A DNA stretch of 19,958 bases from Ruminococcaceae bacterium UBA1767 (lineage in GTDB: Bacteria; Bacillota; Clostridia; Oscillospirales; Acutalibacteraceae): contig DCGX01000006.1 of the NCBI GenBank assembly GCA_002315505.1, positions 1-19,958 on the forward strand. Direction: 5' to 3'. Positions 5,282 to 11,865 of this stretch are shown here, piece after piece. A model generated the notes under the pieces. It worked only from the letters and a program-made list of their open reading frames with translations. It searched no databases and had not been told where the DNA came from. Made by a program: the position numbers and the translations under genes. The stretch's first letter is position 1. Each line of letters begins with the position of its first letter.

Positions 5282-7360
5282 TTACGCTTTTTCAATTATG
5301 ATTACATCACCGATTGACGTATTCATTGTGATTTCTTTCTCAGCGTTTTCTGTTGTTTTTCCGTTTACTGTAATTCTGCATTTGTCAAAAGGATTTACAA
5401 AACTGAGCTTTTCGCCACATTCGGATTTGATGGTAACAGTACCGATTACACCCTTTTTGATTGACGCAGACACGAGAAATGCACCGAAGGAGCGAAGATT
5501 TTCAAATTCGCAATCAATATCCGTATCCCACGCAGGGAAAAACCGCAATATATTCTGATGGCTCTGCAAAGCCATTTCGTTGAATGTATTTGCAATTATT
5601 GAACAATTTTCAAGGCATCCGCCACCATGCTTATAAATCATATTCGGCAAAAGATACTGTCGGTTATTCTCTCTTAGATTTGACGTAATTTTTTTCGGAT
5701 CAATTCCGAGTCTCGCCGCCATCGGATAAAACGAGCAAACCGCATTTCCGTCAAGCCAGCAATGCTTACTCTTCTGTCGGAAGGTTTCACGTGCAATCTT
5801 CAAATCCTCTTTCGGAGAAGAAAGTCCGATACATCCGCAGGGATAAATATGCTGAAGTCCGACATCATTGGAATCGTTCCACATCTGTCCTTTTTCTGTG
5901 TATCTGTAAACCTTTCTGAAAAAACGATAATAGGTTGCAAACGGTGATAGCTTATCAAGAATATTCTGCCACTCTTTCTGCTTGTCCTCGTCAATACCGA
6001 GTGCCTTCGCCATATCAATTTCAGCCTCAAGGCACATACGCAAAAGTCCTAAGGTCAAAGCATTATTTGTGTCATTGATATATCTTTTGTATTTTTTCGG
6101 ATTGAAATCGGGCTTATAGTACGGGACCTCGTGGCAGGCATCCTGCTTTACGGAATATCGTCCGTTTTCGAAGGTCATATAGTCCTCGAAGAATGCAAGA
6201 CATTCTCTGATATACGGATATGCGTGATTCTTCGCATATTCCTTATCTCTCGTAGTTTTCCAGCGGAACACCATAATATCCGCAGGATGAATTGCGTTGC
6301 TCTTCTGACCGAGAAACAAACGAGGGAACCAGTATTTCAGCTCTTTTTTCATTTCGGAGAAAATTCCCTTTGGCATCATTCCGACAGGATACATAATTCC
6401 ACGACAGCCGAATTTTTCAGCACACTCCCTGCCCTTTTCATAAAAATCCTCGAGCGGGGCATGGTAACAATCCGTAAATTCCACATGATTTGAGGAACAG
6501 GCGTGATAAAACGGAGCCTGATAGTTATAGTTAAGATGATAATCGCTGTGCCACATCGGAGTTTCAACTGTGATAAAATTAGCGAAAATACCGGGTGGAA
6601 ATTTTTCATTACCTGCCGAAACGGCAAGCATATATTGAGAAGCGTACCAGCCGAGCTCAAATTCCTCATCGCTCATTTTGAATGACGATTTACTCCAGAA
6701 TTCACGCCATAAATCGTAGTGATTTTTCTTTAAGCTATCGAATTTTTCAACACTGATTTCCTTAGCTTTTTTTACTGCAGTTTCCTTTGGATTATCACAA
6801 TCGTGGTTAGTTGCAATAAAATAATACCACTTATTTCCATCAACCTGCTTTTCTGTGCCGAAAGCCATTGTCGGATATGTAACCTCTTTGCCGTCCATAA
6901 GTCGGCAGATTCCGTGAATTCCGTCTTCGTTAAAATCCTCGGTTACTCCGTCAATTTTATCGGTAAATCTGCACAGCTTCGGCTTAATGTCAACATTACC
7001 ATCATTCTCAAGCATAATTGAATTTTCGCCCTTGCAGACACGGACAGTGAGCTTAACCTCTTCATTTCCGTTTTTGAACAGGCAACGAATTTCTCCGTTG
7101 TCCATATCCTGTTCAACATAATAGTTATCATAAAGACTCGCTTCAATCGGGATATCGATATTCCCGAAGGGGCGAAGTCCGCCCGAATCGTATCTTTCAA
7201 CAAGATACCACATATCACTTTTTGCGATATGAAGTCTTAATCCGTTTTCACAGTTTCCGAGAATTACCGACAAATCTCCGTTTCCGCAGATTGCTCCGTC
7301 GGGAATAGATTCCTTTCCGCTGCGTTCGGGCTTGTTTTTAAGTATTGCAATATGTTTCAT
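5282..7360 (-). CDS. GH95-like (alpha/alpha)6-barrel glycoside hydrolase, cytoplasmic
   Basis: A 692-residue protein with the layout of glycoside hydrolase family 95 and relatives, which include alpha-L-fucosidases and alpha-L-galactosidases. An N-terminal beta-sandwich (about 1-200) starts with a Gly-Asn-Gly-Asp-Leu motif and a Lys-Ser-Asp-Met-Trp pattern. A helical barrel (about 230-610) and a C-terminal beta domain (about 620-692) follow. The Asn277-Tyr-Asn279-Tyr-Gln281 motif corresponds to the Asn-x-Asn-x-Gln segment of GH95, whose two Asn assist catalysis; His504-Ile-Tyr-Pro resembles the later Ser-His-Leu-Tyr segment. I could not place the catalytic Glu with confidence. There is no signal peptide, so it should act on imported oligosaccharides or glycosides. 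It follows the kinase gene by 3 bases and has no clear ribosome binding site, implying translational coupling. Substrate unknown; another related barrel family is possible. Confidence 0.65.
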   Translation of the reverse strand: MKHIAILKNKPERSGKESIPDGAICGNGDLSVILGNCENGLRLHIAKSDMWYLVERYDSGGLRPFGNIDIPIEASLYDNYYVEQDMDNGEIRCLFKNGNEEVKLTVRVCKGENSIMLENDGNVDIKPKLCRFTDKIDGVTEDFNEDGIHGICRLMDGKEVTYPTMAFGTEKQVDGNKWYYFIATNHDCDNPKETAVKKAKEISVEKFDSLKKNHYDLWREFWSKSSFKMSDEEFELGWYASQYMLAVSAGNEKFPPGIFANFITVETPMWHSDYHLNYNYQAPFYHACSSNHVEFTDCYHAPLEDFYEKGRECAEKFGCRGIMYPVGMMPKGIFSEMKKELKYWFPRLFLGQKSNAIHPADIMVFRWKTTRDKEYAKNHAYPYIRECLAFFEDYMTFENGRYSVKQDACHEVPYYKPDFNPKKYKRYINDTNNALTLGLLRMCLEAEIDMAKALGIDEDKQKEWQNILDKLSPFATYYRFFRKVYRYTEKGQMWNDSNDVGLQHIYPCGCIGLSSPKEDLKIARETFRQKSKHCWLDGNAVCSFYPMAARLGIDPKKITSNLRENNRQYLLPNMIYKHGGGCLENCSIIANTFNEMALQSHQNILRFFPAWDTDIDCEFENLRSFGAFLVSASIKKGVIGTVTIKSECGEKLSFVNPFDKCRITVNGKTTENAEKEITMNTSIGDVIIIEKA

Positions 7361-7363
7361 AAA

Positions 7364-8962
7364 TTAACCATTTAATGCTTTGTATGCATCCTTGTTATTC
7401 TTGTAAAGTGTCTTGAACACTTCAAAATTCTTATCGTAAATCGGCTTGTTTGCCTTATTCGGCTTGAATGTCTTTACGGCAGGAACGTATTTTTTAACCT
7501 CTGCAATATCTTTGATTACGCCAAGACCGATACCGATAATTGCGGCAGCGCCGACAGCACCAACGTCCTGCGGACGGTTAACTGTTTCAATTGTTCTGCC
7601 CGTAACGTCAGCAAGAATCTGACAGGTAACACTTGAAAGAGCACCACCACCGACAAAACGGATAACATCCGATGTCTGTACCTTCTTCGCCTCTGCCTCA
7701 AGCATCCATCTCTGGTGGAAGCATACGCCCTCGATTACGGCACGAAGCATATCTGATTTTCTTGTGTTGATATTGATGTTAAAGAACATACCGGATGCAT
7801 TCGGGTCCTCAAACGGGCAACGGTTTCCGTGAAGCCACGGAGTAAATATAACACCCTCAGAGCCTGCAGGCACAGAATCAATTACCTCTGACATATAGTC
7901 ATAAAGGCTCTCATACTTGCTTTCAGTATCCTGAGTAACATTCTTTGACTCTTTAAGGAAAATGCCGATTTCGTCAAGACAAAGATGGTCACGCACCCAT
8001 TCAAGGCACTTACCTGCTGTTTCCATTTCGGCAAAATAGTTGTAGCTGTTCGGGTCTGCACCGACAATAGCGGCAATCATTGCAGATGTATCAACAAGCT
8101 GTTTGCCTACAACCGTTCCAACCCAGCCCGAAGTACCGGAATAAATATGGGTGTCACCGATAGCACCGCTTCCTGCACCGACACCGATAAGTGAAGCATC
8201 TCCACCGCCTCCGAATACAGGTGTGCCCTCACAAAGACCGAGCTGCTTTGCACTTTCAGCGGTAACCTTGCCGACCATATCAGTTGATTTTACTATTTTC
8301 GGAAGATGGTTCATATTAACCTTGAATATATTTGAAACTGTTTTGCTCCAGCCCTCTTTACCCTTACGTGTATCATAAAGCAAGGTTGCGAAGGCAGAGT
8401 CGGTTGTCATGGCAAATTCACTTGTGCAACGGCTGATGAGGTAATCCTTAACATCGAGCCACTTATCAGCCTTTTTGAAATTCTCAGGCTCGTGATTCTC
8501 AACCCACTTGTATTTATAAACAGGGTCCTTAACACTGCACGAAACAGCTCCTGTAACGGCAAGGGACTTCAAAAGAGGAACTATATTCGCACCTGCAATC
8601 TGCAAGCCGTATGCCATATACTTCTTAAGCTCTTCCTTGGCACGCTGGTCCATGTAGCTCATTGCACGACGTACGGGCTTACCGTTTTTATCAACAAGAA
8701 CGAGCGCCTGCATCTGTGAACAGAAGGAAATACCCGCAATCTGTTCGGGCTTGATATCTGTCTTTGTGAAAATTTCATTAGTGGTGTCGCACATTGCCTG
8801 CCACCATTCATCACAGTCCTGCTCCGCACCGCCGTTTTCAACTATGTAGAGATTATATGACGCATATGCATTGGTAATCGGATTAATTGTCTTATCAATT
8901 TCAAAAAGACAAGTTTTCAATCCTGTCGTACCTACATCGTATGCAATAACATAAACACCCAT
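7364..8962 (-). CDS. FGGY-family carbohydrate kinase (xylulokinase-like)
   Basis: A 532-residue cytoplasmic sugar kinase that should transfer phosphate from ATP to a ketose or polyol. The N-terminal phosphate loop is Asp9-Val-Gly-Thr-Thr-Gly. Ala-Glu-Gln-Asp (46-49) with Trp-Trp (53-54) and Met-Asp-Gln-Arg-Ala (104-108) are family landmarks. The catalytic Asp is most likely Asp255 in Gly-Gly-Gly-Gly-Asp-Ala. The C-terminal ATP-binding Gly-Gly-Gly (438-440) is followed by Arg-Pro-Gln-Asp-Val-Gly-Ala-Val-Gly-Ala-Ala. This pattern fits the xylulokinase-like COG1070 group, but the substrate cannot be read from sequence. I set the start at 8962 because a GGAGGG site lies about 7 bases upstream; the longer frame to 9061 would cross the promoter and adds 33 residues unlike a kinase. 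It is the first gene of the minus arm, with the glycosidase directly after. Confidence 0.93.
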   Translation of the reverse strand: MGVYVIAYDVGTTGLKTCLFEIDKTINPITNAYASYNLYIVENGGAEQDCDEWWQAMCDTTNEIFTKTDIKPEQIAGISFCSQMQALVLVDKNGKPVRRAMSYMDQRAKEELKKYMAYGLQIAGANIVPLLKSLAVTGAVSCSVKDPVYKYKWVENHEPENFKKADKWLDVKDYLISRCTSEFAMTTDSAFATLLYDTRKGKEGWSKTVSNIFKVNMNHLPKIVKSTDMVGKVTAESAKQLGLCEGTPVFGGGGDASLIGVGAGSGAIGDTHIYSGTSGWVGTVVGKQLVDTSAMIAAIVGADPNSYNYFAEMETAGKCLEWVRDHLCLDEIGIFLKESKNVTQDTESKYESLYDYMSEVIDSVPAGSEGVIFTPWLHGNRCPFEDPNASGMFFNININTRKSDMLRAVIEGVCFHQRWMLEAEAKKVQTSDVIRFVGGGALSSVTCQILADVTGRTIETVNRPQDVGAVGAAAIIGIGLGVIKDIAEVKKYVPAVKTFKPNKANKPIYDKNFEVFKTLYKNNKDAYKALNG

Positions 8963-8993
8963 TATTAACCCTCCGAAAAAGTTTATTTTATAT

Positions 8994-9021
8994 ATTTTAC
9001 CATAAAAAACAAAAAATGCAA
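8994..9021 (-). promoter_or_regulatory. Promoter of the kinase/glycosidase operon
   Basis: On the minus strand, TTGCAT (9016-9021) is followed after 16 bases by TGG-TAAAAT (-10 at 8994-8999, extended TG). The -10 box is about 32 bases upstream of the kinase start. Confidence 0.6.
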
Positions 9022-9047
9022 AAAAAATATTTATTTTTTTATAAAAA

Positions 9048-9058
9048 TGTGCTATAAT
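9048..9058 (+). promoter_or_regulatory. Promoter of the aminotransferase/aldolase operon
   Basis: A perfect extended -10, TGC-TATAAT (TATAAT at 9053-9058), lies 40 bases before the aminotransferase start. The -35 region (about 9030-9035) is only T/A-rich. Between the two divergent promoters, 9020-9041 is a near-palindromic A-tract/T-tract that could bend DNA or bind a regulator. Confidence 0.65.
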
Positions 9059-9097
9059 CATTAAAAATTAATATTTCAGCTAATGGAGGTATATGAA

Positions 9098-10573
9098 ATG
9101 AGCGGAAATTTTGCAATAACCAACTATCTTGATGCTGAAGCTGTTACAAAAGAGCTTGACGCACTTATCAAGAAACCGATTTACAGTATCAGACCTGACG
9201 CACTTAAAAAATACGAAACAGAGTACTATGCAAAGAAGTGCACAAAGTCAAAGGCTATGATTGACGTAGCTAAGACAAGAATCCCCGGTGGTGTTCAGCA
9301 CAACCTTGCATTCAACTACCCGTTCCCTCTTGTATTCACAAAAGCAGAGGGCAACAAGCTCTATGACATCGACGGAAACGAATACTACGATTTCCTTCAG
9401 GCAGGCGGTCCGACAATTATCGGCAGTAACCCTCCTGCAATTCGTGAGAAGGTAATCGAGCTTCTTAACGATTGTGGCCCTTCAACAGGTCTTTTCCACG
9501 AGTACGAGTACAAACTCGCAAACAAAATTGCCGAGTGCGTTCCGTCTGTTGAAATGTTCAGAATGCTCGGTTCAGGTACAGAGGCTTGTATGTGCGCTGT
9601 TCGTGTAGCAAGACTTGCAACAGGCAAGAAGAACATTCTTAAAATGGGCGGTGCATATCACGGATGGTCAGATCAGATGGCTTACGGTATGCGTGTTCCG
9701 GGTACAAAGAATCTTCAGTCACACGGTGTTCCGATGTTCGTATTCAAACACACAGACGAGTTCTTCCCGAACGATCTTGAAGACCTTGAGAGAAAGCTCA
9801 AGAAAAATCAGCTTACAGGCGGCACAGCAGGTGTTTATCTTGAGCCTGTAGGTCCTGAAAGCGGTACAAGACCTCTTTCAAAGGAATTCGTTAAGGGCGT
9901 TGAAGAGCTTTGCCACAAGTATGGTGCATTGCTTATCTGTGACGAAGTTGTTACAGGCTTCAGAATCGGTCTTTCGGGCGCTCAGGGTTACTTCGGAATT
10001 GATCCCGATATCACAATCTTCGGTAAGATTATCGCAGGTGGATATCCTGGAGCAGGCGGAATCGGCGGTCACAGAGATGTTATGGCACATCTCGGCGCAG
10101 GTCTTGATTCTTCAGGTAAGAAGGTTAAGAAGGCTATGTGCGGCGGTACAATGGCAGCTACACCGATTTCCTGTGTTGCAGGCTACAATGCAATCTGCGA
10201 AATTGAAAGAACAAACGCCTGTGAAGTTGCAGGTAAAATGGGTGACAGACTCATCGAGGGTATCAAAAAGTCAATCGAAAAGCACAACCTTCCGTTCGTT
10301 GCTTTCAATCAGGGCTCTATCTGTCATCTTGATACAGTTGGTACAATGCACTTTGCTATTGACTGGACAAAGCCGTGGACAATTCCCGACATTCTCAAGC
10401 AGACAAGCGCAAGACAGAAGGAAATGGAGCATATGGGTGCTGCTTATATGGCTGAGGGTATGGTTACTCTTGCAGGCAGCCGTCTTTATACAAGTGCTGC
10501 ATACACAGAAGCAGATATTGACGATGCAATTTCAAGATTTGACAAAATCTTCGCAAATTGCGGCAGAATATAA
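9098..10573 (+). CDS. Class III PLP-dependent aminotransferase (GSA aminomutase-like)
   Basis: A 491-residue fold-type I, class III aminotransferase closest in pattern to glutamate-1-semialdehyde 2,1-aminomutase. Key motifs: Ser159-Gly-Thr-Glu162 (cofactor phosphate), Tyr187-His-Gly-Trp (aromatic near the ring), Asp282 in Cys-Asp-Glu-Val-Val-Thr-Gly-Phe-Arg (pyridine nitrogen), Lys310 in Phe-Gly-Lys-Ile-Ile-Ala-Gly-Gly (Schiff base), and Thr351 in Gly-Gly-Thr. It is longer than typical HemL (about 430 residues), with about 60 extra N-terminal residues. No tetrapyrrole gene is nearby and it shares an operon with a sugar-type aldolase, so a true HemL is unlikely. It more plausibly transaminates, or moves the amino group of, a carbonyl compound made by this pathway. 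ATG 9098 is chosen because GGAGGT (9085-9090) precedes it; ATG 9083 would contain that site. Confidence 0.88.
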   Translation: MSGNFAITNYLDAEAVTKELDALIKKPIYSIRPDALKKYETEYYAKKCTKSKAMIDVAKTRIPGGVQHNLAFNYPFPLVFTKAEGNKLYDIDGNEYYDFLQAGGPTIIGSNPPAIREKVIELLNDCGPSTGLFHEYEYKLANKIAECVPSVEMFRMLGSGTEACMCAVRVARLATGKKNILKMGGAYHGWSDQMAYGMRVPGTKNLQSHGVPMFVFKHTDEFFPNDLEDLERKLKKNQLTGGTAGVYLEPVGPESGTRPLSKEFVKGVEELCHKYGALLICDEVVTGFRIGLSGAQGYFGIDPDITIFGKIIAGGYPGAGGIGGHRDVMAHLGAGLDSSGKKVKKAMCGGTMAATPISCVAGYNAICEIERTNACEVAGKMGDRLIEGIKKSIEKHNLPFVAFNQGSICHLDTVGTMHFAIDWTKPWTIPDILKQTSARQKEMEHMGAAYMAEGMVTLAGSRLYTSAAYTEADIDDAISRFDKIFANCGRI

Positions 10574-10594
10574 TAACTAAAGGGGAAAATTGAA

Positions 10595-11803
10595 ATGGCA
10601 TACTCAGAGCAGGAAGCAAGAGAGCTTGTTGTTGAAGCAGGCAAAAGACTTCTTGAAACCGGACTTATTGCACGAACATGGGGAAATGTAAGTGCAAGAA
10701 TTTCCGACACACAATTCGTTATCACTCCGAGTGGCAGAGCTTACGACACACTCAAGCCGGAGGATATGGTTGTTGTAAATATTGCTGATTACAGCTACGA
10801 CGGAGATATGAAGCCTTCAAGTGAAAAAGGTATTCATGCTGATGCATACAGAATCCGTCCTGAAATTAATTTCTTCATTCACACTCATCAGGTCAGAGCA
10901 TCTGTTGCAGGTATTGCAGAGAAAAATATCGATGTGATTCCCGAAAAATACAAGGCTTTGCTCGGCGATTGCGTTCCTGTCGCAAGCTATGGTATGCCAT
11001 CAACAGAAAAGCTTAGAAAAGCTCTTGAGACAACATATACAAATTATCCTGATGCAATGGCATTTTTGATGGTTCATCATGGTGCAGTTTGTCTTGGTAA
11101 GGATATGGAAGAATCCTTCGCAGTTGCAGAAGCACTCGAAAATCTCTGCAAGGAAAAGGTTCATAAGGCATTCAGACTTTATGAAGGAACTGCAGATTAT
11201 TCCAGAAAATCTATGATTAACAGCTTTATCAAAGCTAACGGCTCCGGCAAGTTACCCGATTTTGTCACTGACTTCGGTGAAAGTGTTCGCAATGGTTCAA
11301 CCTTCGAATTAAAATTCAAAAACGGCAAGACCTTCACTGTTGATATTAAAACATTAGGAAGTGACAGTGACGCTTTGCCGAGGGTTGCAATGATTCACGC
11401 TGAGATTTACAAATCTTCTGACGTTACCTGTATCAAGCACCTTACAGACAACGAGGTTGTAGGCTACAGTGTTACAGGTAAGTCTATTAATCCGATGCTT
11501 GACGACTTTGCACAGATTGCAGGCGCAAAAATCACCTGTTCAACCTGGAATGGTTCAAAAGAAAATGCCAAATCTATCGCAAGGGCTGTTAACGGAAAGA
11601 ATGTTGTCCTCATCAAGGACGAGGGTGCATTATGCACAGGTACAAAATTAAGCGACCTCGATGCCGTTGAGCTTGTACTTTCAAAGGAATGCCTTACTCA
11701 GATGGGTGCGGTATTCTTCGGTAGCGGTAATTCACTCAGCCCCGTTGATTGCAATCTTCAAAGATTTATTTATCTTACAAAATATTCAAAGAAAGCTGAA
11801 TAA
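10595..11803 (+). CDS. Two-domain class II aldolase/adducin family protein
   Basis: A 402-residue protein. Residues 1-200 are a full class II (zinc) aldolase/adducin domain: Thr-Trp-Gly-Asn-Val-Ser-Ala-Arg (28-35), Ile-Thr-Pro-Ser-Gly (43-47), Lys-Pro-Ser-Ser-Glu (73-77, the usual catalytic Glu), His96-Thr-His98 and His161/His162-Gly as metal ligands. The fold is shared by L-fuculose-1-phosphate and L-rhamnulose-1-phosphate aldolases and ribulose-5-phosphate 4-epimerase. Those are about 215-275 residues, so the second half (about 220-402) is extra. It appears to be a degenerate repeat of the same fold with Lys-His-Leu (281-283) in place of His-x-His and Asp-Glu-Gly (342-344) in place of His-His-Gly. 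It follows the aminotransferase by 21 bases with its own AAAGGGG site. Likely reaction: retro-aldol cleavage of the kinase product; substrate unknown. Confidence 0.87.
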   Translation: MAYSEQEARELVVEAGKRLLETGLIARTWGNVSARISDTQFVITPSGRAYDTLKPEDMVVVNIADYSYDGDMKPSSEKGIHADAYRIRPEINFFIHTHQVRASVAGIAEKNIDVIPEKYKALLGDCVPVASYGMPSTEKLRKALETTYTNYPDAMAFLMVHHGAVCLGKDMEESFAVAEALENLCKEKVHKAFRLYEGTADYSRKSMINSFIKANGSGKLPDFVTDFGESVRNGSTFELKFKNGKTFTVDIKTLGSDSDALPRVAMIHAEIYKSSDVTCIKHLTDNEVVGYSVTGKSINPMLDDFAQIAGAKITCSTWNGSKENAKSIARAVNGKNVVLIKDEGALCTGTKLSDLDAVELVLSKECLTQMGAVFFGSGNSLSPVDCNLQRFIYLTKYSKKAE

Positions 11804-11817
11804 AGCCACAAATTATT

Positions 11818-11850
11818 AAGGACTTCCCAAAAACGGGAAGTCCTTATTTT
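11818..11850 (+). terminator. Terminator of the aminotransferase/aldolase operon
   Basis: A perfect 11-base-pair stem (AAGGACTTCCC at 11818-11828 with 11835-11845) has a 6-base loop and is followed by ATTTTTG. It lies between convergent genes. On the minus strand the tail is only TTAATAATTT, so it may terminate the ABC-F gene weakly as well. Confidence 0.88.
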
Positions 11851-11865
11851 TGCGTTATGTTGTTA

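Noticed and set aside
9098..10573. Assignment as hemL (heme biosynthesis)
   Set aside because: Family motifs fit, but the length, N-terminal extension and operon context do not; no symbol given.
10595..11803. Assignment as fucA (L-fuculose-phosphate aldolase) with the kinase as fucK
   Set aside because: The fold and chemistry fit, but there is an extra C-terminal domain, no fucose isomerase, and an unexplained aminotransferase. The substrate cannot be inferred safely.
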